A stretch of DNA of 64,000 nt from Alphaproteobacteria bacterium (GCA_016793165.1 JAEULA010000013.1:62001-126000), one strand, 5' to 3'; positions 25,088 through 34,497 are shown, numbered from the stretch's first letter. Notes: a model not told the origin generated them from the letters alone. Translations and numbers: made by a program.

Positions 25088-25872
25088 GTCGCCCCCTTCG
25101 GCGCGCCCAGCGTGCGCGCGATCTCGAGATCCTGGTTGATGTCCCGCATGCGCGTCGGCGCTATGACGAGCTGTTCGATCACCGTGCGCGACGGCAGTGC
25201 ACAGCACAACAGCACCGCCTCGGCCACGTCCTCGGGCCGCACCATCGCGGCGCGCTCGGCGGCGGTCGGCGGGCGCGGCCGCGTGTCCATGATCGGCGTG
25301 TCGACTTCGCCCGGCAGGATCGTGGTCGCGCGGATGTTCTGATTGCGAAACGTGTTGTGCAGATAGGCCATGAAGTTCGCGACGCCCGCCTTCGCGGCGC
25401 CGTAGGGCGCGCCCCCGAGCAGGTTCGGGCGCACCGCCGCCAGCGACGACACGGTCACGATGGTGCCGCCGCCGCGCGCGATCATGCCCTCGAGCGTCGC
25501 CTGGGTGAGCAGGTAGACCGCGGTCAGGTTGACGGTGACCACCGCCTCCCACTCCTCCCGCCCGATCCAGCGCACGTTGCGGATCCGTCCGGCGCTGCCG
25601 GCGTTGTTGACCAGGATGTCGACCGGTCCGAGCTCGGCCTCGACCGCCTTGACCATCGCGTCGACCTGGGCGCCCTCGCCGATGTCGATGGCGTGCACCG
25701 CCGCGGTGCCGCCGTCGCCCGCGATCTCGCGCGCCACCGCCGAGAGCGGCGCCGCACGACGGCCGACGAGGGCGACCTTCGCGCCCTCCGCGGCCAGCAG
25801 CTTCGCCGACGCGCGACCGATGCCGCTGCCGGCACCGGTGATGATGGCGACCTTGCCCGCGAGGCGGCTCAC
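25084..25872 (-). CDS. Short-chain dehydrogenase/reductase (SDR) of the hyuAB operon
   Basis: The 262-residue protein has TGAGSGIG (12-19), NNAG (89-92), a Ser-Ser pair near 142, Tyr157 and Lys161. It starts at a GTG that overlaps the hyuB stop by four bases, and its own stop overlaps the aldolase start. Such double coupling means the three products are made together. The C-terminus (ALPSRTVIEQLVIAPTRMRD) is like the YdfG/3-hydroxy acid dehydrogenase branch. Each of the two catabolic modules in this window thus carries its own SDR. Confidence 0.9.
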   Translation of the reverse strand: MSRLAGKVAIITGAGSGIGRASAKLLAAEGAKVALVGRRAAPLSAVAREIAGDGGTAAVHAIDIGEGAQVDAMVKAVEAELGPVDILVNNAGSAGRIRNVRWIGREEWEAVVTVNLTAVYLLTQATLEGMIARGGGTIVTVSSLAAVRPNLLGGAPYGAAKAGVANFMAYLHNTFRNQNIRATTILPGEVDTPIMDTRPRPPTAAERAAMVRPEDVAEAVLLCCALPSRTVIEQLVIAPTRMRDINQDLEIARTLGAPKGAT

Positions 25873-27527
25873 GGCGCGTCCCCCTCGTAGGCGTCCCGTG
25901 CCGCCTGAGGGGTCACGAGCCCGGAGCGGAGATCCGCCGCGATCAGCGCCGGCGCACGCGCCGCGGGATCGCCCCAGCCGCCGCCGCCAGGCGTCTCCAC
26001 GGTCAGCGTGTCGCCCGGCTGCAGCACGACCTTGCCCTTCGGGAACACCGGCTTGCCGTTCTTCAGCACGGCGCCCTTGCGCCCGTCCTTGCCGCCGACC
26101 ACGCCGAAGCAGGGATGCCGGACGCGTTCGTTCGCCAGGTACACGTTCATCGGCCGGTCGGACAGGCTGCGGATCGCCGAGCGCTGGCCGAGCCCGCCGC
26201 GATAGGTCCCCGCCCCTCCGGAGTCCGGGATCAGCTCCTTGCACTCGGTCAGCACCGGAGCCGCGAGCTCGTACATCTCAACCGGCGTGACGCGGCAATT
26301 CGACGGGAAGCTGAGCGTGTCGAGGCCGTCGAGTCCGGACCGTCCGCCCTGCCCGCCGTGGAAGTTCTGGATCGCGCCGAAATTCGTCCCGTCCGCGCGC
26401 TGCCCGAGGCAGTTGATCGCCCAGATCGGCGCGCCGCCACTGTCGCCCTGGACGCCCTGCGGCAGCACCGTCTCGAGCGCCTTGAACACCAGGCTCGGGA
26501 TGACATGGCCGATCAGGTTGCGCGAGTTGCCCGCCGAGGTGAGGCTCGGATTGAGGATCGAGCCGTACGGCGCCTCGTCCGTGATCGGCGCCGAGCAGCC
26601 CTCGTTGTTGGGCGTCTTCGGATCGAGCAGGCACTTGATCGCGTAGATGCTGTGCGCCACGCGATAGTGCTTGCGCACGTTGATCCCGAAGGCGACCTCG
26701 GGCGACGTGCCGGCATAATCGACATGGATGCTGTCCTCGCGGACATGCACGCTGGCACGCAGCAGCACGTCGGCGTCGAAGCCGTCGAGCCGCACCTCGG
26801 CGCCGAAGGCGCCCTTCGGCAGGGCCCGGATCGCGCTGCGCATGTGCGCCTCGGAGCGCGTATGGATCGCGCGCGCCAGGCCCTCCACATCGTCGAGGCC
26901 GTATTCGTCGAGAAAGCGGCAGAGCTCGCGCCCCATGACCTCGTTTGCGGCAACCATGCTGTCGATGTCGCCCAGCACCTCGGTCGGAAGGCGCACGCTG
27001 GCCGCGATGATGTCGAGGACGTCCTTGTTCGGCTGGCCGGCCTTGTAGAGCTTCAGGATCGGGAAGCGGATGCCCTCCTCGAACACGTCGGCGGCGTCCG
27101 GCGACAGCGGCCGCCCGCCGATGTCGGGCATGTGCGCGATGCTCCCGGCATAGGCGACGATGCGCCCGTTGCGGAAGATCGGCGTGATCATGACGATGTC
27201 GGGGAGGTGCCCGGTGCCGATCGTCGGGTCGTTGGTCGCCAGCACGTCGCCGGGCTGAAGGGTCTCGGGGGGATAGGCCTTCAGGAAGTAGTCCTGCGCC
27301 GCCATCGGCAGCGAGCTGATGAAGACCGGAATCGCCCAGGTGCATTGCGCGATGGAGCGGCCGGCCGCGTCCATCAGGACGGTGACGTAGTCGTGGTTCT
27401 CGCGCACGATGGGCGAGAAGGCCGTGCGCCCGAGCACGGCGTCCGCCTGGTCGGCGATGAAGACCAACCGGTTCCACAGCACCTGCAGCGTGATCGGATC
27501 GTCGAGGTCGATCTTGCGTCGCTTCAT
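25869..27527 (-). CDS. hyuB: Hydantoinase B / oxoprolinase family protein (HyuB)
   Basis: The 552-residue protein starts MKRRKIDLDDPITLQVLWNRLVFIADQ, the standard opening of HyuB, and contains SPIVRENHDYVTVLMDA, PGDVLATNDPTIGTGHLPD and a glycine-rich C-terminus with VETPGGGGWGDP. HyuB partners HyuA in ATP-dependent opening of N-methylhydantoin, hydantoin, 5-oxoproline or caprolactam-like rings; related pairs are acetone and acetophenone carboxylase subunits. It lies 12 bp after hyuA. The Liv-type transporter upstream in the same string is the probable importer of the substrate, which cannot be named. Confidence 0.93.
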   Translation of the reverse strand: MKRRKIDLDDPITLQVLWNRLVFIADQADAVLGRTAFSPIVRENHDYVTVLMDAAGRSIAQCTWAIPVFISSLPMAAQDYFLKAYPPETLQPGDVLATNDPTIGTGHLPDIVMITPIFRNGRIVAYAGSIAHMPDIGGRPLSPDAADVFEEGIRFPILKLYKAGQPNKDVLDIIAASVRLPTEVLGDIDSMVAANEVMGRELCRFLDEYGLDDVEGLARAIHTRSEAHMRSAIRALPKGAFGAEVRLDGFDADVLLRASVHVREDSIHVDYAGTSPEVAFGINVRKHYRVAHSIYAIKCLLDPKTPNNEGCSAPITDEAPYGSILNPSLTSAGNSRNLIGHVIPSLVFKALETVLPQGVQGDSGGAPIWAINCLGQRADGTNFGAIQNFHGGQGGRSGLDGLDTLSFPSNCRVTPVEMYELAAPVLTECKELIPDSGGAGTYRGGLGQRSAIRSLSDRPMNVYLANERVRHPCFGVVGGKDGRKGAVLKNGKPVFPKGKVVLQPGDTLTVETPGGGGWGDPAARAPALIAADLRSGLVTPQAARDAYEGDAP

Positions 27528-27539
27528 GGGGCGTCGTCC

Positions 27540-29618
27540 CTAGCTGATCTGCATGATGAGGTTCCCGCGCGCGTCGAGCCGCGCGGTGGCGCGGGGCCCG
27601 ACGACCACCGTCGATTCGCGCTGCTCCACGATCGCCGGTCCGGCGATGCCGACCCCCGGCACCAGCCGGTGATGGTCGTAGACCGGCGTGTCGACGAAGT
27701 CCTGCACCTCGTCGAAGAACACCGGCCGGCTGCCTTTGCGCGCCTCGCGTCCGTCGCCCGCGGCGGCGACGGCCAGGCTGTCGACGATCGCGTCCTTCGG
27801 GCCGCTGACGCGCAGCCGCCATGTGATTGCCTCGATCTCGGAGCGCGCGACGATGCGGCCGAACAGGTCGCGATAGACCTTGAAGAAGTTCTCGCGGAGC
27901 TGCCGGCGGAACGCGGCGTCGTCGAGGTCCAGCGACGGGAGCGCGATGTTGATCTCGTGCCCCTGCCCCACGTGCCGCATGTCGATCGAGTACTCGTGCT
28001 CGATCGCGCCGGACCTGACGCCCGCGCCGAGGACCACCGGGCGTCCGCGCGCGGCAAGGTCGTCGAGGATCCGTCGCATCGTCGCGAAATCCCAGCGATC
28101 GAGGCGCATCACATGGCTCGCGGAGACGTCGGCGGCGACCGGCGCGATCAGCAGTCCGACCGCCGAGGTGACGCCGGCGCCCGCCGGGCAGATCACCTTC
28201 TCGATGCCGAGCTTGCAGGCGACGCCGTAGGCGTGGACCGGGCCGGCGCCGCCGAAGGCGATCAGCGGCAGCGTGCGCGGATCGACGCCGTGATCCGAGA
28301 CGTGCATCGCCGCTGCCTCGCTCATGTGCTCGTTGACGAGATCGTGGATGCCCCAGGCGCAGCGCTCCGCCGAAACGCCGAGCTCGCCGGCCAGCCGCGC
28401 CATCGCGCCCCGCGCTGCACCCGAGTCCAGTCGGAAGCCGCCGCCGAGGAAGGACTCCGCGCCGACATAGCCGAGCAGGACGTCCGCGTCGGTGACCGTC
28501 GGCTCGGTGCCGCCCAGGCCGTAGCAGGCAGGCCCGGGCGCGGCGCCGGCGCTGCGCGGGCCGACATCGAGCAGGCCGAGCTGGTTGCGTGCCGCGATGC
28601 TGCCGCCGCCGGCGCCGATCTCGATCATCTGGATCGAGTGGATCTTGAGCGGGAAGCCGCTGCCGCGCCGGAAGCGCTCATGCCGAGCCACCTCGAGGTC
28701 GGCGCCGATCATCGGCTTGCCGTCGGGGACCAGGCACAGCTTCGCGGTCGTGCCGCCCATGTCGAAGGACAGCACGCTGCGCTCGCCGGTGAGCGCCGCA
28801 TACTCCGCCGCCGCCACGGCGCCGGCCGCCGGCCCGGACTCGATGAGGCGCACCGGCGCCTCCGCCGCGGACTTGCTCGGCACGAGCCCGCCGCTTGAGG
28901 TCATCCACAGCAGCTGTCGCTTGATGCCGCGCTTGCCCAGCTGCGCCTCGAGATGCTCGACGTGGCGCGCCATCAGCGGCTGCGTGTAGGCGTTGACGAC
29001 CGTCGTCGACGCCCGGTCGAACTCGCGCACCTCCGGGCAGACCTGCGAGGACAGCGACACGTGCAGCGACTGGTCCGCCTTGCGCAGCAGCTCGCCGACG
29101 GCCTGCTCGTGGCGGGGAAAACGGTAGGCGTGGAGCAGACACACCGCGACCGACCCGATATTCGCCGCGCGCAGCCGCTCGACGATGCGTGCGACGCTGC
29201 CTTCGTCGAGCGCGAGCGCCGTCTCTCCGTCGGCGGTGATGCGCTCGCGAACGCCAAAGCTGTGCTCGCGTCGCGCCAGCGGCTCGGGATACTGGATCTT
29301 CAGGTCGTAGAGGTCGTAGCGCCCCTCGTTGCGGATCCGCAGCATGTCCTGGAAGCCGTCCGTCGTGACGAAGGCGGTGTCGACGCCGCGGCGCTCAAGA
29401 ACGGCGTTGGTGACGACGGTCGTGGCGCCGAGGATCTGCAGCTGGACGGAATCGGGCGACGGGCTCACGCGCGCCAGCAGCTCGCCGATGCCCTGGACCA
29501 CCGCCTGCGCGGGATCGGACGGCGTGCTGAGCACCTTGTGCAGCAGCAGCCTGCCGTCGTCGCCGAGGAAGGCGAAGTCGGTGAACGTGCCGCCGGTATC
29601 GAATGCAAGCTTTGCCAT
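27540..29618 (-). CDS. hyuA: Hydantoinase A / oxoprolinase family protein (HyuA)
   Basis: The 692-residue protein has the ASKHA-like ATP-binding stretches FDTGGTFTDFAFLGDDG (residues 6-22) and SFDMGGTTAKLCLV, plus the EIGAGGGSIA turn, as in HyuA, OPLAH and acetone carboxylase beta. HyuA phosphorylates the carbonyl of the ring, and HyuB completes hydrolysis. It begins 32 bp after the livF stop. No strong ribosome-binding site is seen before its ATG at 29618. Length matches hydantoinase A (about 690 residues), so the gene is complete. Confidence 0.93.
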   Translation of the reverse strand: MAKLAFDTGGTFTDFAFLGDDGRLLLHKVLSTPSDPAQAVVQGIGELLARVSPSPDSVQLQILGATTVVTNAVLERRGVDTAFVTTDGFQDMLRIRNEGRYDLYDLKIQYPEPLARREHSFGVRERITADGETALALDEGSVARIVERLRAANIGSVAVCLLHAYRFPRHEQAVGELLRKADQSLHVSLSSQVCPEVREFDRASTTVVNAYTQPLMARHVEHLEAQLGKRGIKRQLLWMTSSGGLVPSKSAAEAPVRLIESGPAAGAVAAAEYAALTGERSVLSFDMGGTTAKLCLVPDGKPMIGADLEVARHERFRRGSGFPLKIHSIQMIEIGAGGGSIAARNQLGLLDVGPRSAGAAPGPACYGLGGTEPTVTDADVLLGYVGAESFLGGGFRLDSGAARGAMARLAGELGVSAERCAWGIHDLVNEHMSEAAAMHVSDHGVDPRTLPLIAFGGAGPVHAYGVACKLGIEKVICPAGAGVTSAVGLLIAPVAADVSASHVMRLDRWDFATMRRILDDLAARGRPVVLGAGVRSGAIEHEYSIDMRHVGQGHEINIALPSLDLDDAAFRRQLRENFFKVYRDLFGRIVARSEIEAITWRLRVSGPKDAIVDSLAVAAAGDGREARKGSRPVFFDEVQDFVDTPVYDHHRLVPGVGIAGPAIVEQRESTVVVGPRATARLDARGNLIMQIS

Positions 29619-29650
29619 CGTGTCGATCCGTCTGTCGGTTGTCGTCTTGA

Positions 29651-30397
29651 TCAGGCGCCGGTGCCGAGCGGCGCGTCGTCGAGCCGCCCGGTCATGAAGA
29701 GGCGGCCGAGTGCCGCGTGGGAGATCGCCGCCGTCGCGCCGTCCCAGATCACCTTGCCGAGCCGCAGGACGACGGCCCGCTCGGCGACCTCCATCGCCTT
29801 GCGCGTGTTCTGCTCGACCAGGAGGATCGTGCGACCGCCGTCGTGCAGCCGCTTGAGCTCGGCGAAGACGATCGCGATCGCCTGCGGCGACAGCCCGGCC
29901 GAGGGCTCGTCGATCAGCAGGATCTCGGGCCGGCGCAGCACGGCCATGGCCATCTCGAGCAGCTGCTGCTCGCCGCCGGAGAGGTTGCCGGCGAACTGGT
30001 GGCGGCGCTCGCGCAGCTTGGGGAACAGCCCGTACACGTGGTCGCGCTCGGCGGCCACCTCGCGATCGCGGATCGTGTAGGCCGCCATCTCCAGGTTCTC
30101 TTCGACCGTCATCAACGGGAAATTGCAGCGGCCCTGCGGCACGTAGGCGATGCCGCGCGACAGGATGTCCTTCGGCTTCGCGCCGCCGATGTCGCGGCCC
30201 TTCCAGCGGATGGCACCGCCCTTGAAAGTCGTCATGCCGAAGATCGTCTTCAGCAAGGTCGACTTGCCGGCGCCGTTCGGACCCATCAGCGCGACGAACT
30301 GCCCCGCCGGAGCGAGCATGTCGACGCCGTGCAGGATCTCCAGCGGGCCGTAGCCGGCATGGACGTCCGCGATCTCCAATGTCGCGTCAGCCGCCAA
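29651..30397 (-). CDS. livF: Branched-chain-amino-acid-type ABC transporter ATPase LivF
   Basis: The 248-residue ATPase has Walker A GPNGAGKST, signature LSGGEQQLLEMAMAV and Walker B ILLIDEPSAGLSP, with the C-terminal half of LivF proteins. I choose a TTG start at 30397 because GTGGAGG lies six bases before it. This start places the first 11 bases inside the end of livG. No ATG is found at a sensible place. LivF works with LivG on the LivHM channel. The neighbours show that the transporter serves the hyuAB pathway rather than necessarily leucine. Confidence 0.9.
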   Translation of the reverse strand: MAADATLEIADVHAGYGPLEILHGVDMLAPAGQFVALMGPNGAGKSTLLKTIFGMTTFKGGAIRWKGRDIGGAKPKDILSRGIAYVPQGRCNFPLMTVEENLEMAAYTIRDREVAAERDHVYGLFPKLRERRHQFAGNLSGGEQQLLEMAMAVLRRPEILLIDEPSAGLSPQAIAIVFAELKRLHDGGRTILLVEQNTRKAMEVAERAVVLRLGKVIWDGATAAISHAALGRLFMTGRLDDAPLGTGA

Positions 30398-31181
30398 GAT
30401 AGGCCTCCACGACGCGTGCGTCGTTGACGATCGCCTCCGGCGATCCGTCCGCGAGCACTTCGCCCTGATGCAGCACAATGACGCGCCGGCAAAGCCCCAT
30501 GACGACGTCGACATTGTGCTCGATCACGACGAAGGCGATGCCCAACCGCCGGTTCGCTTCGGCGATCGCAGTCGCGATCTTCTCGATCAGCACCGGATTG
30601 ATCCCGGCGAGCGGCTCGTCCAGCAGCACGATCTTCGGCCTGGGCATCAGCATGGATGCGAACTGCACGAGTTTCTGCTGGCCGTAGGACAGCGTGCCGG
30701 CCGGCAGGTCGCGCACATGCGCGAGCCCGACGAGGTCGATGAGCTCGGCCGCCCGCGCGCGCAGCTCGGCAAGCCGCGTCCTGGCGCCCGCGCCCAAAGA
30801 GAAGGTCGAGGCCACGCCCGGGAAGGCGAACATCTGGCCGGCCGCGACCAGGTTCTCCTCCGCGCTCAGGGTGTCGAACACCGAGGCCTTCTGGAAGCTG
30901 CGCAGCATGCGTCCGTCACGGGCGACGCGGTTCATCGGCCAGCCGGTCACGTCGGTGCCGTCGAGGACGATCCGCCCCGCATCGAGCGCCTGCAGCCCGG
31001 TGCAGCAGTCGAACAGGGTCGACTTGCCCGAGCCGTTCGGGCCGATGATTCCGCACAGCTCGCCGGCCGCGAGCGAGAACCCGACGGCGTTGAGCGCGCG
31101 GACGGCGCCGTAGTTCTTCGTCACCGCACGGAGTTCCAGCAGCGGCGCGCGCTCGGTTCGCGGCGCGGCGACGCCGCTCAC
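30387..31181 (-). CDS. livG: Branched-chain-amino-acid-type ABC transporter ATPase LivG
   Basis: The 264-residue ATPase has Walker A GPNGSGKST, signature LSYGQQKLVQFASML, Walker B IVLLDEPLAGINP, and the C-terminal VEAYLGG characteristic of LivG. It starts at a GTG overlapping the livM stop by four bases and ends overlapping livF. The family length is about 255 residues. It powers uptake through LivHM, using the periplasmic binding protein at 33088-34287. Confidence 0.93.
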   Translation of the reverse strand: MSGVAAPRTERAPLLELRAVTKNYGAVRALNAVGFSLAAGELCGIIGPNGSGKSTLFDCCTGLQALDAGRIVLDGTDVTGWPMNRVARDGRMLRSFQKASVFDTLSAEENLVAAGQMFAFPGVASTFSLGAGARTRLAELRARAAELIDLVGLAHVRDLPAGTLSYGQQKLVQFASMLMPRPKIVLLDEPLAGINPVLIEKIATAIAEANRRLGIAFVVIEHNVDVVMGLCRRVIVLHQGEVLADGSPEAIVNDARVVEAYLGG

Positions 31182-32173
31182 GGCGACCTCCCGCGCAGCG
31201 CGCCGAGCACGCGGTCGACCAGCGGGAACAGGCCCGTCGGGAACCAGAACACGAGCCCGAGCAGGACGAAGCCGTAGATGATCATCCGCAGCTCGGGCGT
31301 GATGCGCAGCGCCTCGGACGCCGCCACGAAGACCAGGCTCCCGAGCACGACGCCGCGCACCGTGCCCGTGCCGCCGCCCAGCACGATGATCAGGATCGTC
31401 GTCGTGTAGTACATCTGGAACGTGAGCGGGCTGACGACGGTCAGGTAGTGGGCGTACAGGCTGCCCCCCATGCCCGCGAAGGCGGCGCTCAAGGTGAAGA
31501 CGACGAGCTTGTAGGTCCAAGTCGGGATGCCGAAGGACTCGGCGAGAGTCTCGTTGTCGCGGATCGCGATCATGCAGCGGCCCGCCGGGGACGAGACGAT
31601 CGCGTAGAACACCGCCGTCGTCAGTGCGACGACGACCAGAGCGAGATAGTAGAAGCCGGTCGTCGTCGTCACCGGGATCGAAAGCGGGCCGATGCCGAGC
31701 TCGGGTCGCGGAATTCCCGACAGGCCCATGTCGCCGCGCGTCAGCCCGATCCAGTTCTTGGACACCGTCTCGGCGATCAGCACGAAGGCGAGCGTGCACA
31801 TGACGAAGGAATAGGTCCGCAGGCGCAGCGCCGGAACCGCGAGCGGCAGTGCGACGGCCGAGCCGACCAAGCCCGCGGCGACGAAGTTGAACCAGAACGG
31901 CGTGCCTGCGTGGATCGCCAGCAGCGCCGACGTGTAGGCGCCGATGCCGAAGAAGGCGCCCTGCGCCAGCGACAGCATGCCGGTGTAGCCGAGGATCAGG
32001 TTCAGGCCGTGGGCCGGCAGCAGGAAGATCATCGAGATGATCAGCGCGTGCAGCGGATAGGTGCCGAGCACCAGAGGCGCCGCTGCGAAGGCGGCGACGA
32101 GCGCGGCGGAGCCGGCCAAGCGGGCGGCGGCCGAAGGTGCCGCGGTCGGAACGGTCGAGCCGGCGGCGGTCAT
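31178..32173 (-). CDS. livM: Branched-chain-amino-acid-type ABC transporter permease LivM
   Basis: The 331-residue membrane protein contains LNLILGYTGMLSLAQGAFFGIGAY, the conserved LivM/LivH loop, and about nine hydrophobic segments. FGIPTWTYKLVVFTLSAAFAG and GGTGTVRGVVLGS are standard LivM features that contact the ATPases. It follows livH by four bases. With LivH it forms the channel. The relatively short length without an N-terminal extension is normal for this family. Confidence 0.93.
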   Translation of the reverse strand: MTAAGSTVPTAAPSAAARLAGSAALVAAFAAAPLVLGTYPLHALIISMIFLLPAHGLNLILGYTGMLSLAQGAFFGIGAYTSALLAIHAGTPFWFNFVAAGLVGSAVALPLAVPALRLRTYSFVMCTLAFVLIAETVSKNWIGLTRGDMGLSGIPRPELGIGPLSIPVTTTTGFYYLALVVVALTTAVFYAIVSSPAGRCMIAIRDNETLAESFGIPTWTYKLVVFTLSAAFAGMGGSLYAHYLTVVSPLTFQMYYTTTILIIVLGGGTGTVRGVVLGSLVFVAASEALRITPELRMIIYGFVLLGLVFWFPTGLFPLVDRVLGALRGRSP

Positions 32174-32177
32174 GGCG

Positions 32178-33050
32178 TCAGTACCGCGCCTTGGCGCTGA
32201 ACAGCCCCGCCGGCCGCCACATCAGGACGCCGATCAGGGCGACGAAGCCGACGGCGTCGCGGAACTGCAGCCCCAGGAATCCGGCGACGAAGCTCTCGAT
32301 CACGCCAAGGATGACGCCCGAGATCAGCGTGCCCCGGACGTTGCCCATACCGCCCATGACGATGACGGCGAAGGTCTTGAGCGTGATCGCCTCGCCCATG
32401 CCGCCATAGACGCTGACGTTGATCGGCGCGGTGAGGACGCCGGAGAGCGCCGCGAGTCCGGTCCCGAGGATGAAGGTGCGCAGCACGACCTGTTCGACGT
32501 CGATGCCGACGACCTGGCAGCACTCCATGTTCTGCGAGACCGCGCGGATCGCCTTGCCAATCCGGGTCCGCCGGACCATCCACTCGAGCACCGCGAAGAC
32601 CACCAGGACAACGGCGACGATCACGAGCCGCTGCTTGGCGAGGAAGATGTCGAAGACCTCGATCGGCTCGAGCCAGCCCCCGGCGAAGGTCTTGTAGCTG
32701 CCGCCGAAGGTCAGGATCGCGAGGTTCTGCAGGATGAGCGAGATGCCGATCGTCGCCAGTACGCCGGACTGGAACGGCGCGGTCACGAGCCGGGCCATCA
32801 CCAGCCGGCCGATCACGGCCGCGATCGCGGCGGTCGAGACGACCGCGACCGCGATCGACGCCACATAGGGGACTTCGAAGCGCGCGATCGCGTACCAGGC
32901 GGCGAAGGTCCCGGCCATGTAGTACTCGCCGTGGGCGAAGTTGATGGCGCGCAGGACGCCGAAGATCATCGTCATGCCCACGGCGACCAGCGCATAGACC
33001 GTCCCGGTCACGATGCCGTTGATGATCTGCTCGACCAGGAGCTCGATCAT
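32178..33050 (-). CDS. livH: Branched-chain-amino-acid-type ABC transporter permease LivH
   Basis: The 290-residue membrane protein starts MIELLVEQIINGIVTGTVYALVAVGMTMIFG and continues with INFAHGEYYM, the LivH signature. About eight hydrophobic segments follow, with the ATPase-contact loop in RAVSQNMECCQVVGID. It lies 37 bp after the binding-protein gene, with only a 5-bp inverted repeat in the gap. It forms the importer channel with LivM. Confidence 0.95.
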   Translation of the reverse strand: MIELLVEQIINGIVTGTVYALVAVGMTMIFGVLRAINFAHGEYYMAGTFAAWYAIARFEVPYVASIAVAVVSTAAIAAVIGRLVMARLVTAPFQSGVLATIGISLILQNLAILTFGGSYKTFAGGWLEPIEVFDIFLAKQRLVIVAVVLVVFAVLEWMVRRTRIGKAIRAVSQNMECCQVVGIDVEQVVLRTFILGTGLAALSGVLTAPINVSVYGGMGEAITLKTFAVIVMGGMGNVRGTLISGVILGVIESFVAGFLGLQFRDAVGFVALIGVLMWRPAGLFSAKARY

Positions 33051-33087
33051 GGGACGCGCGCCGGTTGCCGCGGGGACCGGGCCTCCG

Positions 33088-34287
33088 TTACTTCGGATAC
33101 TCGATCGTCGACGAGTAGGTGCCCTTGATCAGGGGGACGCCGTCGGCGATCTCGATCAGGATCATCGGCAGGTTTCCCTGGTTGTGGTCGTCGAACTTCA
33201 CCTGGCCCATCACGCCCTCGTAGGTGAGCGACGACAGGGTGGTGCGGACGTCGTCGGGCTTCACGCTGTTGGCCTTGAGCATGGCCGCCCGGATCAGCCG
33301 CACCGTCTCCCAGTGCGTGTAGCCGTGAACATTCGGGACCTCGTTGTCGTATTTCTTCTGGTAGTCGGCGATGAATGCCTTGCTCTTCGGGTTGTCCCAC
33401 TCGGGCAGCCAGGCCGCCGCCTCGACGGCGCCCTGGAACACGCTCGGCGCGGTCTTGATCGTGCTCGGGTTGGTGAACTCGCCGTTGCCGACCAGCGCCA
33501 CCTTGCCCGCCATGCCGGTCTCCAGCATCTGGCGCGCGACGATCGGCGTCGTGTCGGCGAGCCCGTACATGATGATGGCGTGGACGTCGGATCGCCGGAT
33601 CTTGGTCAGCACCGGGCGGAAATCCGTCTCCTTGTCCTTGTAGTAGTCCTCGCTGACGATCTCGGCCTTGAAGCGCGGCAGGTACTTCTTGGTGAAGTTG
33701 ATCGCGCCGCGACCGTAATCGCTGTCGACCGACAGCACCGCGAACTTCGCGAACTTCTTCTGCTCCACGGCGTACTGCAGCACCTGCAGGGCGCGCCCCT
33801 CGTCGGTCGGGTAGTTGCGGAACGTCCACTTGAAGCCGCCGACGCCCGCCTTGTAGGTGATGTCGGGGTTCGACGAGGCGGCGTTCACCAGCAGCACGCC
33901 GCGGTTCTCGACGATCGGCTGCATCGCCAGCGTCACCGAGCTGCAGACGTCGCCGATGATGAACTGCACCTTGTCCTGCTCGATCAGGCGCTGCGTCGCC
34001 GAGACGCCCTCGGTGGGCGTGCACTGGCTGTCGCCCGGGAAGAGCTGGATCTTCTTGCCGAGGATCCCGCCGGCGGCGTTGATCTCGTCGGCGGCAAGCC
34101 GCGCGCCGCGCTGCGCGAACGCGCCGTAGCGCGCATTGGCACCGCTGTTCGGGCTCACGATGCCGATCCGGATGACGTCGTCGGCCTGGGCCGCGGCGTC
34201 CTGCCATCCCGCGGCGACCGCTGCCGCGCCGAGCGCGGCGACCATAGTCGCCTTGCGGACCAAGCGACAAACTCCAAGTGCTGTCAT
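33088..34287 (-). CDS. Liv-type ABC transporter substrate-binding protein
   Basis: The 399-residue protein starts at the ATG at 34287, preceded by GGGAGG. The N-terminus has a basic start and a hydrophobic core (MVAALGAAAVAAGW) followed by AAAQA, a Sec signal peptide. The mature part begins IRIGIVSPNSGANARYGAFAQRGARLA, the opening of LivJ/AmiC-type periplasmic binding proteins. Such proteins bind amino acids, amides, urea and aromatic acids; the ligand here is unknown, but the hyuAB genes downstream suggest a cyclic amide. It is the first gene of the module downstream of the LysR gene, 210 bp away. Confidence 0.93.
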   Translation of the reverse strand: MTALGVCRLVRKATMVAALGAAAVAAGWQDAAAQADDVIRIGIVSPNSGANARYGAFAQRGARLAADEINAAGGILGKKIQLFPGDSQCTPTEGVSATQRLIEQDKVQFIIGDVCSSVTLAMQPIVENRGVLLVNAASSNPDITYKAGVGGFKWTFRNYPTDEGRALQVLQYAVEQKKFAKFAVLSVDSDYGRGAINFTKKYLPRFKAEIVSEDYYKDKETDFRPVLTKIRRSDVHAIIMYGLADTTPIVARQMLETGMAGKVALVGNGEFTNPSTIKTAPSVFQGAVEAAAWLPEWDNPKSKAFIADYQKKYDNEVPNVHGYTHWETVRLIRAAMLKANSVKPDDVRTTLSSLTYEGVMGQVKFDDHNQGNLPMILIEIADGVPLIKGTYSSTIEYPK

Positions 34288-34453
34288 TGCAACCTCCCGA
34301 AGATTTCGATCGACGGCTGCGGCCGCAGGTCGGTGGCGGCGATCGCCCCTGGCGCTTCGCGCGCTCGGCTCCCCCCGTGTCGCAGGTGCTCCTTGCGAGC
34401 CCGGCAACGCTAGGTCCGCCGCGTCGACCGTCGCCACGAGGTTCGGGCGCTAC

Positions 34454-34476
34454 CGCGATAGCGAATCGCGATAGCG
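34454..34476. repeat. Direct repeat CGCGATAGCG x2 with embedded palindrome
   Basis: CGCGATAGCG occurs at 34454-34463 and 34467-34476, a 13-bp period. The stretch also contains the inverted repeat CGCGAT-N5-ATCGCG (34454-34470). It lies between the LysR stop and the binding-protein start, about 170 bp before the latter, and is a plausible regulator site for the Liv-hyuAB string. Confidence 0.5.
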
Positions 34477-34497
34477 GAGGCCGTTGGGCGGCCGGGG

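Noticed and set aside
25869..29618. hyuAB as acetone or acetophenone carboxylase subunits
   Set aside because: Those enzymes need an extra small subunit gene beside the two large ones. None is present, and the two proteins have the lengths of hydantoinase A and B.
33061..33080. Inverted repeat CCGGT/ACCGG between the Liv binding-protein gene and livH
   Set aside because: Only five pairs with a 10-nt loop; too weak to claim beside the much longer hairpins elsewhere.
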